A stretch of 47,982 nucleotides of DNA, from the NCBI GenBank assembly GCA_945866305.1, contig CAMBGS010000004.1:1-47982 (forward strand), read 5' to 3'. The notes under the pieces are model-generated. The model ran no database searches, was not told the origin of the DNA, and worked only from the letters and a program-made list of their open reading frames with translations. This document shows positions 27,942 through 35,765 of the stretch, one piece after another (within the stretch, counting starts at the first letter, position 1; every line of letters starts with the position of its first letter). The translations under genes were made by a program, and so were the position numbers. The DNA comes from Bifidobacterium breve. Its GTDB lineage: Bacteria; Actinomycetota; Actinomycetes; Nanopelagicales; Nanopelagicaceae.

Positions 27942-28783
27942 TGGCCAAGCGCGATAATAATATAAATCTGCAAACGAGCAGTCTGCTAATACGAGTTTTA
28001 ATTGGAGCCTTCGTCTCCTTTATGGCGGTCTTTATTTTGGGGCCACTTGTTTGGCTAGCACTTCAAGCATTTAGCACAACTTGGACCTTTCCAAATCTAA
28101 AACCAGATGGTTGGACTCTTATTTGGTGGAAGCGCGTCTTTGAAACTCCATCAATGGTGCAAGCGATTAAGAACTCATTTATCACCGCCCCAATTGTTGT
28201 TCTAGTCTCTGCGATAATTTGTCTACCTGCCGCCTATGCCGCAGCTCGCTATAACTACATTGGTCGTCGCGTCTTTCTTATCGGAATGTTTGCGGCTAAC
28301 TCATTCCCAAAGCTTGGACTCTTCGCATCGATTGCAACTTTGTTCTACACGTTAAATCTGATGGGAACTATGGTCGGTGTGATTATCATCCAGCTGATTG
28401 GCACAATTATTTATATGACCTGGATTCCTGCAGCCGCCTTTGCCGCCGTTCCTAGGAATCTAGAGGAAGCAGCACGCGATGCTGGAGCATCGAAATTCCG
28501 AGTCTTCCGTGGAATCACACTTCGTATTGCAGCGCCCGGAATTCTGGTTGCCATGGTTATGTCATTTATCTCAGCCTTTGATGAGGCGCAAGGTACTTAC
28601 CTCGTTGGTTCTCCTCAAATCTTTACTATGCCAACTGAGATGTATTCACTAGTACTAACTTACCCAGTTCAGATCGCTGCGGTCTTCTCGATTTTGCTCG
28701 CCGTTCCATCAGTAGTTCTGATTGGTTTGGCTCGCAAACACATTATTGGTGGGCAGTTAGCTGAAGGTTTCCAAATAAAATGA
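27941..28783 (+). CDS. ABC importer permease subunit 2
   Basis: 280 residues with six predicted spans. It has the cytoplasmic EAA loop EEAARDAGASKFRVFRGITL (~180-200), which docks onto the ATPase. It overlaps the first permease gene as TGATG, so the two permeases are translationally coupled and made in similar amounts. The family is the PotBC/UgpAE-like inner-membrane permeases. No unusual residues are seen. Confidence 0.9.
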   Translation: MAKRDNNINLQTSSLLIRVLIGAFVSFMAVFILGPLVWLALQAFSTTWTFPNLKPDGWTLIWWKRVFETPSMVQAIKNSFITAPIVVLVSAIICLPAAYAAARYNYIGRRVFLIGMFAANSFPKLGLFASIATLFYTLNLMGTMVGVIIIQLIGTIIYMTWIPAAAFAAVPRNLEEAARDAGASKFRVFRGITLRIAAPGILVAMVMSFISAFDEAQGTYLVGSPQIFTMPTEMYSLVLTYPVQIAAVFSILLAVPSVVLIGLARKHIIGGQLAEGFQIK

Positions 28784-28802
28784 TTACTACGAAAGGCAAA
28801 AA

Positions 28803-29816
28803 ATGAGCAACGCAACACTGGGTCTTGAGCTAGTTGGCCTTACCAAAGTCCTTGGCGGTCGCGTAATCATTGACAATCTAAATCTCACCGTTGAAAAAGG
28901 AGAGATGGTCTCCTTGCTTGGTCCTTCCGGTTGCGGAAAGACCACAACGCTTCGCATGATCGCTGGTTTCTTAATCCCCGAAAAGGGAACGGTAAATGTG
29001 GCCGGAAAAGATGTTACAAATCTCGGCCCAGAAAAGCGCCCAAGTGCAATGGTTTTCCAGAATTACGCGCTTTGGCCGCATATGACTGTATTTAAGAACG
29101 TGGCCTATCCATTAAAGATTCGCAAAATGAGTAAATCAGAGATTGAAAAACGAGTTCACGAAGTTTTAACTGTTGTAAACCTTATGCACCACAAAGATTC
29201 TCGACCAGGACAGATTTCAGGCGGCGAGCAACAGCGCGTAGCACTGGCTCGCGCCTTGGTACAAGAACCAGATATCTTGTTACTTGACGAGCCACTTTCA
29301 AACTTAGATGCAAAATTGCGCGTTAAAGTTCGTGAAGATATTAGAGATTTACAACGCAGACTCGGCATTACTACCGTGATCGTTACGCACGATCAAGATG
29401 AAGCACTTTCTATTTCAGATCGCATTGCGGTTATGAACGAAGGGCGAATTGAACAATTCAGCACCCCACAAGAGCTTTATGATCGGCCAGCTACAGAATA
29501 CGTAGCCAACTTCATCGGCAGTCTAAATCGCCTTGAAGGTGGTTACTCAGATGGACAAGTAACTTCTGGCAATGAAGTCGTTGGAATTCGCCCAGAAGAT
29601 GTCACATTCTCTAAGACCCAAGTTCCGGGAAGCCATGCTGCAACTGTCGAACTTGTAGTTCCACGTGGGCACTTCTACGAGGTCTACCTCAAGCGAGCCG
29701 ATGCCTCACTTCGTGCATTTATCTCAATTGATGTTCCAAAGGTGGGTGATACCGGTTTTGCCAAAGTCAACAAGGCTTTGGTTTACAAGGATGGCAAGCT
29801 AGTAAGAACTGCTTAA
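28803..29816 (+). CDS. ABC importer ATP-binding subunit
   Basis: 337 residues. Walker A is GPSGCGKTT (~40-48), the Q-loop is FQNYALWPHM, the signature is ISGGEQQRVALARAL, Walker B is ILLLDEPLSNLDAKLR and the H-loop is VTHDQDEAL. A C-terminal TOBE-like domain (~240-337, with IRPEDV) is the arrangement of the PotA/UgpC/FbpC importer ATPases. AAAGG gives a ribosome site. It energises the two permeases upstream. Three bases separate it from the phosphodiesterase-phosphatase gene. Confidence 0.93.
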   Translation: MSNATLGLELVGLTKVLGGRVIIDNLNLTVEKGEMVSLLGPSGCGKTTTLRMIAGFLIPEKGTVNVAGKDVTNLGPEKRPSAMVFQNYALWPHMTVFKNVAYPLKIRKMSKSEIEKRVHEVLTVVNLMHHKDSRPGQISGGEQQRVALARALVQEPDILLLDEPLSNLDAKLRVKVREDIRDLQRRLGITTVIVTHDQDEALSISDRIAVMNEGRIEQFSTPQELYDRPATEYVANFIGSLNRLEGGYSDGQVTSGNEVVGIRPEDVTFSKTQVPGSHAATVELVVPRGHFYEVYLKRADASLRAFISIDVPKVGDTGFAKVNKALVYKDGKLVRTA

Positions 29817-29819
29817 GCG

Positions 29820-31358
29820 ATGTCAGATAACAAAGTAAAAACTTTCGCGTGTGCTCATCGCGGTGACTCAAGTCGTTTCCGCGAGAACACCATCATCGCT
29901 ATTCAGAGCGCAATTGATGCAGGTGCTGAAGTTGTTGAGATCGATGTGCGAATTAGTCGTGATGGCAAGGTAATCGTTTTACACGATTCAGATCTGGAAC
30001 GCCTCTGGGGAATTTCTAAAGAGAGCACCGAGATGGACTGGTCTGATATTTCTCAGCTCGGCAGCGGCCAAGACAGAATTCCACTCTTATTTGATGTTCT
30101 AAAGCTCTTTGTGGGCAGCAAGTCGATCTTGATGATTGATATGGAACAGAAAGATCCAGCCAAACAAGCCTATGAAGTTGTAGCAACTGGACCTTTAGCG
30201 CAAGAGCAAATCTTCTGGTGCGGAAACTTTGAAGGAATGAAGACAATTCGCTCACTCTCCTCCAAAGCTCGAATCTGGATGCCTTGGGATCAATTAGCGT
30301 TACCAACCAAGGCTGAAACCAATATCTTGAACCCAGAATTTATTAATCTGCATTACTCATTTGTCACAGAAAAATCAGTAAAAGCGATGCACGATATGGG
30401 ATTTAAAGTATCCGTTTGGACTGTCGATGACGAAGCAACAATACGCTGGGCGGCAGCGATTGGTGTTGATTCAATAACCAGCAATCAGCTATCGATGTTA
30501 AAAACGGTCATTGCCGAAAATCCAAAGATGGATACCACTGGCCCAAAGCAGATGAAGCTAGAAGAGATAGATCTTGATCGCGCTATGACTATTGCACGCG
30601 ATCTCGGAAAATGGGCAATTCTCGTTGCCAGCAGTATGGATCCTGGCAAAATCGAATTAAAGAAAAATGCGGCAGATATAGTTACAGAAATCGATGTAAT
30701 GATTGAAGCCCACGTTCGCGAAGTGATTGCTGCAAATTTACCGGGTCATAATTTTGTGGGTGAAGAAATGGGTGGGGCATATCTGGCAGATACTCCTTCT
30801 TGGTATCTAGATCCGATAGATGGAACAACTAACTTTGCCAATCGCTTACCTTGGACTTCTTTCTGTTTCGGGCTAGCTCACAACCGCGATGTCTTGGTTG
30901 GTGTTGTAATTGATCCTTGGCGTGATGAACTATTTGAAGCCCAACGCGGTAAAGGTGCAAAGCGAAACGGCCAGCCGCTAAAAATTGAAGATCAATCGGG
31001 AATTGAAAACCCACTGGCATCACGTGTTGTATCTACCGAATTAGCGGCATACCAACCATGGCCTGGAATGCTTGGATTACTGGATGGACTCGCTGAGCAA
31101 TATTGCACGATGCGCATAATGGGTTCTGGAACGCTAACAATCATTGGCCCAGCACTTGCACGTGGAGTTGGCGCAATCGTTGGAGAATTCAGTCCGATTG
31201 ATCATCTTGCATCACTTCTAATCGTTGCTGAAGCAGGCGGCGCAGTCTGGGATGAAGAGGGAAAACAGAACTTATTTCCTGAAAAAGGCGGCGTAATGAC
31301 TGCGACTCAGGCTGCAGCGAAACCGCTATATGAGATTTGGATGAAAGCCCTCAAGTAG
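29820..31358 (+). CDS. Fused glycerophosphodiester phosphodiesterase - inositol-monophosphatase-family phosphatase
   Basis: 512 residues with two complete enzyme domains and no signal peptide. Residues ~8-232 are a GDPD domain: H13-R-G, E22-N-T, E40/D42 metal ligands, H55-D and a terminal VWTVDDEATIRWAAAIGVDSITSN. Residues ~250-512 are an IMPase domain: GEE (314-316), DPIDGTTNFA with D331 and D334, and a C-terminal D461 in PIDHLA, in place of the usual WD. Both sets of metal ligands look intact. The first domain would split a glycerophosphodiester and the second would dephosphorylate the product. As last gene of an ABC importer operon, it suggests uptake and breakdown of glycerophosphoinositol or a similar compound. 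The substrate is inferred. Confidence 0.85.
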   Translation: MSDNKVKTFACAHRGDSSRFRENTIIAIQSAIDAGAEVVEIDVRISRDGKVIVLHDSDLERLWGISKESTEMDWSDISQLGSGQDRIPLLFDVLKLFVGSKSILMIDMEQKDPAKQAYEVVATGPLAQEQIFWCGNFEGMKTIRSLSSKARIWMPWDQLALPTKAETNILNPEFINLHYSFVTEKSVKAMHDMGFKVSVWTVDDEATIRWAAAIGVDSITSNQLSMLKTVIAENPKMDTTGPKQMKLEEIDLDRAMTIARDLGKWAILVASSMDPGKIELKKNAADIVTEIDVMIEAHVREVIAANLPGHNFVGEEMGGAYLADTPSWYLDPIDGTTNFANRLPWTSFCFGLAHNRDVLVGVVIDPWRDELFEAQRGKGAKRNGQPLKIEDQSGIENPLASRVVSTELAAYQPWPGMLGLLDGLAEQYCTMRIMGSGTLTIIGPALARGVGAIVGEFSPIDHLASLLIVAEAGGAVWDEEGKQNLFPEKGGVMTATQAAAKPLYEIWMKALK

Positions 31359-31364
31359 GGGCGC

Positions 31365-31370
31365 TAGAAT
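31365..31370 (+). promoter_or_regulatory. -10 element (TAGAAT) of the riboflavin operon
   Basis: TAGAAT matches the -10 consensus in five of six positions and lies seven bases after the preceding stop codon. Transcription would begin near 31377, exactly at the first strand of the riboswitch P1 stem. No good -35 is seen. Confidence 0.5.
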
Positions 31371-31374
31371 AAAG

Positions 31375-31505
31375 GTGTTGTTTTTCGGGGTCGATGTAAT
31401 TTCGAACCGGCAGTTAAAGTCTGCGACCCGGTCAAGGCCATTGACCGGTGGATTGGGTGAAATTCCCGAACCGACGGTTAAAGTCCGGATGAGAGAAAAC
31501 CAACA
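31375..31505 (+). promoter_or_regulatory. FMN riboswitch (RFN element)
   Basis: All core RFN blocks are present in order: TCGGGG, GAACCGGCAGT, AGTCTGCGACCCG, GGTGGATT, GGTGAAATTCCCGAACCGACGGT and AGTCCGGATGAGAGAA. P1 is closed by GTTGTTTTTC and GAGAAAACCAAC. It binds flavin mononucleotide and turns down the downstream riboflavin genes. Confidence 0.95.
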
Positions 31506-31511
31506 TGTAGT

Positions 31512-31579
31512 CGACGCATCCTAGGCAATTTATTTGCTTATGGGTATTGGTGCGTCGGCTCGTACCGCTTTTCCACCCC
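31512..31579 (+). promoter_or_regulatory. Putative riboswitch expression platform
   Basis: CGACGCA (31512-31518) pairs with TGCGTCG (31551-31557) across a 32-base AT-rich loop, followed by a short T tract near 31569-31572. This is likely the switching hairpin between the aptamer and ribD. Whether it ends transcription or masks the ribosome site is not clear. Confidence 0.5.
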
Positions 31580-31616
31580 GAGATGCAACATCCGTTCTCG
31601 AATAAGGGTGTTGATA

Positions 31617-32636
31617 ATGAAGCAAGTACTCAGTGCAGAAGCTGCGATGGCCCACGCCATCGAATGTGCTCGCCTTGGTCTTGGCAAAACATTCCCAAAT
31701 CCAATTGTCGGCGCTGTGATCACCACTGCAACTGGAGAATTAATCAGTGAGGGTTTTCATCAAGGTGGAGATCACGCCGAAGTTATTGCGCTAAATGCAG
31801 CGAAGGAAATCCCAGCGGGATCAATTCTTTATGTAACCCTTGAACCCTGCAACCATCACGGTAAAACCCCACCGTGTGTCGATGCGATCATTAAATCTGG
31901 AATAAAAAAAGTTCTTTATGCAGTTGCCGACCCTAACCCTGCAGCCGCCGGGGGAGCAGAGCGCTTGCGCGCTGCAGGCATAGAAGTGCAATCAGGCATA
32001 GGAGAAGAAGGAGCGAGCTTGGTTAATCGTGCCTGGCTCACCAAGATGGAATTGGGGCGCCCTCACATTACCTGGAAGATTGCATCGACCATGGATGGCA
32101 AGGTAGCGGCGAGTGATGGCAGCTCTAAGTGGATCACCGGGGAACTTGCCCGCACTGATGTGGCGCAGATGCGCTCGCAAGTTGATGCCATTGTCACTTC
32201 TACATCTACGGTAATCGCTGATGACCCACTTATGACCAGCAAAGGTTTTGGCAAAGATCCAGTTCGAATTGTTATGGGTACATCCGAAATCAAAGCAGGG
32301 GCGCAGATTTTCAATGACTCTGCCGAAACAGTCTTGGTTAAATCTCGAAACTTAAAAGAGTTAATCACCTTGGCCAACGAGCGAGGTTTTAATCAATTAC
32401 TAATTGAGTCTGGACCAACTTTTGGGACCGCACTTTTGCGTGAAGATTTAGTCGATGAGATTGTGCTCTTTCAGGCACCAACTCTCTTCGGATCCGGGAA
32501 ACCAGCGGTTGGTGATTTAGGAATTACAAATATCTCTGGACGGATAGATTTCGAAATATCTGATGTAGAGATGTTCGGTTCAGATTTAAAAATAACGCTT
32601 ATCAAGAGCGCTAACGGCACAGAAGGTGGGCGATAA
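31617..32636 (+). CDS. ribD: RibD bifunctional pyrimidine deaminase/reductase
   Basis: Riboflavin synthesis enzyme carrying out deamination and then side-chain reduction of the pyrimidine formed from GTP. The N-terminal deaminase domain has HAEVIAL and the zinc motif PCNHHGKTPPC. The C-terminal reductase domain has TWKIASTMDGKVAASDGSSKWI. It has 339 residues from the ATG at 31617, which has AAGGGTG eight bases upstream; a GTG at 31608 overlaps that ribosome site and is less likely. It is first in the FMN-controlled operon and overlaps ribE by TAATG. Confidence 0.94.
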   Translation: MKQVLSAEAAMAHAIECARLGLGKTFPNPIVGAVITTATGELISEGFHQGGDHAEVIALNAAKEIPAGSILYVTLEPCNHHGKTPPCVDAIIKSGIKKVLYAVADPNPAAAGGAERLRAAGIEVQSGIGEEGASLVNRAWLTKMELGRPHITWKIASTMDGKVAASDGSSKWITGELARTDVAQMRSQVDAIVTSTSTVIADDPLMTSKGFGKDPVRIVMGTSEIKAGAQIFNDSAETVLVKSRNLKELITLANERGFNQLLIESGPTFGTALLREDLVDEIVLFQAPTLFGSGKPAVGDLGITNISGRIDFEISDVEMFGSDLKITLIKSANGTEGGR

Positions 32637-33241
32637 TGTTTACCGGACTTATTCAGGCAATTGGGCAAGTTTCTGCGATTGAGCGCCAAGAAAGCAGCGC
32701 GCGAGTTGTAATTTCCAATTCAGAGATCGCTTCACAAATTGCCCAAGGCGATTCAGTAAGCGTTAACGGTGCCTGCCTAACTGTTGTCTCCTTCGATAAA
32801 ACCAACTTTGCAGTGGATGTTATGGTGCAAACTCTAAATTTAACTACTACCGGATCCCTTGAAGTTGGTTCTGCGGTTAACTTAGAGCTCGCCACACGCA
32901 CCGCAGATCGCCTCGGCGGCCATATCGTTCAAGGCCATGTAGATGGCATCGCCAAAGTTGCAGCGATATCGGCTGATTCGCAGTGGACGCGAATGGATCT
33001 TGCGATTCCAAAGGATTTAATGAAGTACGTAGTCGCCCAAGGATCTATCTGCCTGGAAGGTGTTTCACTCACTGTCGGAGAGTTAAACGATGCTGCAAAT
33101 CAAGTGAGCGTCTGGTTAATTCCAGAAACCCTGGCAAAGACAAACCTTTCAACAAAATCAGTGGGAGATAACTTAAATATTGAAGTAGATATTCTGGCCA
33201 AGTACGTTGAAAGACTTATTGCACGAGGACAGGAAAAGTAA
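32636..33241 (+). CDS. ribE: Riboflavin synthase alpha chain
   Basis: Disproportionates two lumazine molecules into riboflavin and the pyrimidine precursor. It has 201 residues in two homologous beta-barrel halves: MFTGLIQ...GACLTV in the first and GGHIVQGHVDG...GVSLTV in the second, as in the usual trimeric enzyme. Its start overlaps the ribD stop and its stop overlaps the ribBA start, both as TAATG, so four rib genes in a row are translationally coupled. Confidence 0.95.
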   Translation: MFTGLIQAIGQVSAIERQESSARVVISNSEIASQIAQGDSVSVNGACLTVVSFDKTNFAVDVMVQTLNLTTTGSLEVGSAVNLELATRTADRLGGHIVQGHVDGIAKVAAISADSQWTRMDLAIPKDLMKYVVAQGSICLEGVSLTVGELNDAANQVSVWLIPETLAKTNLSTKSVGDNLNIEVDILAKYVERLIARGQEK

Positions 33242-34434
33242 TGAACAATTTAGAACAAGTTCTCAGCGATTTTAGAGCAGGTAAATTCATCGTGGTGACA
33301 GATGACGAAAGTCGCGAAAACGAGGCAGACCTGATTCTCTTAGCCGAGAAATCAACCGCTGAAAATATTGGTTTTATGGTGCGCTATACCTCTGGTGTTA
33401 TCTGTGGGGTAATCACAGCTGAAACCGCAAAGCGCTTGAAATTACCGCTAATGGTTAAGCGCAACGAAGATAATCACAGCACCGCATTCACCGTTACCGT
33501 TGATGCAATCGCAGGACGCTCAACAGGTATCCCCGCCGAAGAACGTGCAAATACGCTTCGTGCACTTGCTGATATCAATTCTCAGCCTACAGATTTTGCG
33601 CGCCCCGGCCATGTCTTTCCATTAATCTCTGTTGCTGGCGGACTTCACGAGCGCCGCGGGCATACTGAAGCAAGTATTGCTTTATGCGAGCTTTCGGGTT
33701 CAAACTCTGCCGCCGTTTTATCTGAATTGGTAAATGATGATGGCTCAATGATGCGTGGTGCTCAGATAACTGAATTCGCCAACAAACACGGCTTGCAAGT
33801 TATCTCGATCGAAGAACTGGCACGCGTAGCGCCAAAGCAATCAATCAGCGAAGACATTGGATTGGATTGGGCTGAGCTGCCGCTACAGGGCGCTGATTGG
33901 AAAATTTCAACATATATCTCCCCAACCGGTGCAGAACATGCAATTCTAAAATTTGGCGAAAACCTCAATCAGCAACCGCTGGTTCGAATTCATTCAGAGT
34001 GCCTAACTGGCGATGTCTTTGGCTCTAAGCGCTGTGATTGTGGATCACAATTAGAAGAAGCAATGCGCCTGATTGAAGAGAGCGGCAATGGATACATCAT
34101 TTACTTACGTGATCATGAAGGACGTGGAATCGGCCTAGCAGAAAAGATTCGCGCCTATGTACTGCAAGATTCTGGACAAGATACTGTTCAGGCGAATTTA
34201 TCAATTGGGCAACCTATAGATGATCGGACATACGAAGATGCAGTGAGTGTTCTGCACCGTCTAAAGATAACTTCGTTGACTCTCTTAACAAATAATCCTG
34301 AGAAGATTGCCGCGATTAAGGGTTCTGGAATTTCAGTGACACCTGCTGCACTTGAAGTAATTGCCAACAAACATAATCAAAAGTATCTCGAAACTAAACG
34401 AGATAAGTTAAATCACGTGTTAGGAGCGCTCTAA
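33241..34434 (+). CDS. ribBA: RibBA: DHBP synthase / GTP cyclohydrolase II fusion
   Basis: Supplies both precursors for lumazine synthesis. Residues ~1-200 are 3,4-dihydroxy-2-butanone 4-phosphate synthase (DDESRENEADLILLAE, RPGHVFPL, GHTEASIAL). Residues ~205-397 are GTP cyclohydrolase II with RIHSECLTGDVFGSKRCDCG, whose cysteines bind zinc, and RDHEGRGIGL. The 397-residue length is usual for the fused protein in actinobacteria. It is embedded in the FMN-controlled operon with overlapping start and stop codons on both sides. Confidence 0.95.
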   Translation: MNNLEQVLSDFRAGKFIVVTDDESRENEADLILLAEKSTAENIGFMVRYTSGVICGVITAETAKRLKLPLMVKRNEDNHSTAFTVTVDAIAGRSTGIPAEERANTLRALADINSQPTDFARPGHVFPLISVAGGLHERRGHTEASIALCELSGSNSAAVLSELVNDDGSMMRGAQITEFANKHGLQVISIEELARVAPKQSISEDIGLDWAELPLQGADWKISTYISPTGAEHAILKFGENLNQQPLVRIHSECLTGDVFGSKRCDCGSQLEEAMRLIEESGNGYIIYLRDHEGRGIGLAEKIRAYVLQDSGQDTVQANLSIGQPIDDRTYEDAVSVLHRLKITSLTLLTNNPEKIAAIKGSGISVTPAALEVIANKHNQKYLETKRDKLNHVLGAL

Positions 34435-34892
34435 TGGCCGGACAAGCACCTCAAATTTCGATACCGCAGCTTCCACATTTAAAGGCTGTGGTCATAACAG
34501 CTGCTTGGCACCCAGAAATTTGTGATGCACTTGTTGCGGGTGCCGTTCGCGGATTTCAAGCCGCCGGAATCAGCAACCCAACTACTCGCATGGTTGCGGG
34601 ATCTTTTGAACTTCCACTTGCTGCGCAATTGGCCTTCGATGAAGGATTTGATGTTGCGGTAATTGTCGGCCTAGTTCTTCGCGGTGAAACACCGCACTTT
34701 GATTATGTCTGCCAGGGAGTAACGCAGGGCGTTATGGATGTTTGCCTTAGCCGTTCCAAACCAATCGGTTTTGGTGTTCTGATGTGCGACAACCTTGAAC
34801 AAGCGACCGCGCGTGCTGGATTGCCAGGAAGCAAAGAAGATAAAGGCTATGACAGCGCACTTGCCGCACTTAGCGTGATAAATAAGGCATAA
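34434..34892 (+). CDS. ribH: Lumazine synthase (6,7-dimethyl-8-ribityllumazine synthase)
   Basis: Condenses the butanone phosphate with the ribitylamino pyrimidine to give lumazine, the substrate of RibE. It has 152 residues with AAWHPEICDALV, PGSFE-type AGSFELPLAAQ, LVLRGETPHFDYVCQGVTQG (conserved catalytic-region histidine) and GFGVLMCDNLEQA. The start overlaps the ribBA stop. This completes a ribD-ribE-ribBA-ribH set. mutM follows after three bases. Confidence 0.95.
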   Translation: MAGQAPQISIPQLPHLKAVVITAAWHPEICDALVAGAVRGFQAAGISNPTTRMVAGSFELPLAAQLAFDEGFDVAVIVGLVLRGETPHFDYVCQGVTQGVMDVCLSRSKPIGFGVLMCDNLEQATARAGLPGSKEDKGYDSALAALSVINKA

Positions 34893-34895
34893 GCG

Positions 34896-35735
34896 ATGCC
34901 CGAATTACCAGAGGTCGAAACCGTACGGCGCGGCCTTGAAAAGTTAATTAAGGGATACACAATTACGCAGGCGCACGATCTGCATCCAAGAGCGCTCAAA
35001 CCAGAATCCATTGCACCTCTTAAATCTATAAATGGCGCAAAGTTCGTCGATATAAAGCGCCGCGGTAAATTTCTCTGGTTTGTTCTAGATCGCCCACAAG
35101 TATTGGTCGCACATCTTGGAATGAGTGGACAATTTTTAATTCATCAAAAAGATCGTCCCGAAGCCAAGCATGTTCGAGCCAAATTTGAGCTTTCCAAGAA
35201 TTTTCGTAAACGGGAACTCGTATTTAACGATCAACGCACCTTTGGCTGGGTTTCGGTGGAAGAGGTAAGCAACGGGATACCTACCTCTGCCCAACACATC
35301 GCAACCGATCCCTTTGATCCGCTATTTGATAGATCTGAAACGATAAACAAATTTGCTAAGCGCAAGATTCGTATTAAGACAGCGCTACTAAATCAAGAGA
35401 TCATGAGTGGAGTCGGAAACATCTACGCAGATGAAACGCTCTGGCGCGCCAAAGTTCACCCCGAAATTTCAACAGCAGATCTGAGCAAGAAGAGGATTGC
35501 AGCGATCATTGACTATGCAACCGAAGTAATGCAAGAAGCGATCGAAAAAGGCGGCACCTCTTTCGATGACCTTTATATAGATGTCAACGGAGAAAGTGGG
35601 TTCTTCGAGCAATCACTTGCTGCCTACGGTCGTACCGATGAGCCATGCCCTAGATGCGGTATCCCTATTAGGCGCATCACCTTTGGCGCACGTTCATCGC
35701 ACTTCTGCCCAAGGTGTCAACGCAAAATTAATTAA
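34896..35735 (+). CDS. mutM: Formamidopyrimidine-DNA glycosylase
   Basis: Base-excision repair enzyme for 8-oxoguanine and ring-opened purines. The N-terminal PELPEVE gives the catalytic proline and glutamate. NQEIMSGVGNIYADE is the helix-two-turn-helix region, and the C-terminal zinc finger uses C251, C254, C271 and C274. It has 279 residues. It sits three bases after ribH and is probably read from the riboflavin promoter. That would place an oxidative-damage repair enzyme under FMN control, or an internal promoter exists that I cannot see. Confidence 0.95.
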   Translation: MPELPEVETVRRGLEKLIKGYTITQAHDLHPRALKPESIAPLKSINGAKFVDIKRRGKFLWFVLDRPQVLVAHLGMSGQFLIHQKDRPEAKHVRAKFELSKNFRKRELVFNDQRTFGWVSVEEVSNGIPTSAQHIATDPFDPLFDRSETINKFAKRKIRIKTALLNQEIMSGVGNIYADETLWRAKVHPEISTADLSKKRIAAIIDYATEVMQEAIEKGGTSFDDLYIDVNGESGFFEQSLAAYGRTDEPCPRCGIPIRRITFGARSSHFCPRCQRKIN

Positions 35736-35753
35736 ACACTTATTGAAATCCTG

Positions 35754-35759
35754 TAATCT
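35754..35759 (+). promoter_or_regulatory. Putative -10 (TAATCT) of the pullulanase gene
   Basis: TAATCT ends six bases before the ATG at 35766, with no Shine-Dalgarno in between, so the message is probably leaderless. Confidence 0.4.
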
Positions 35760-35765
35760 GCGCAT

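Noticed and set aside
31547-31750. Short frames over the riboswitch platform and ribD start
   Set aside because: They conflict with ribD and the riboswitch, and lack ribosome sites.
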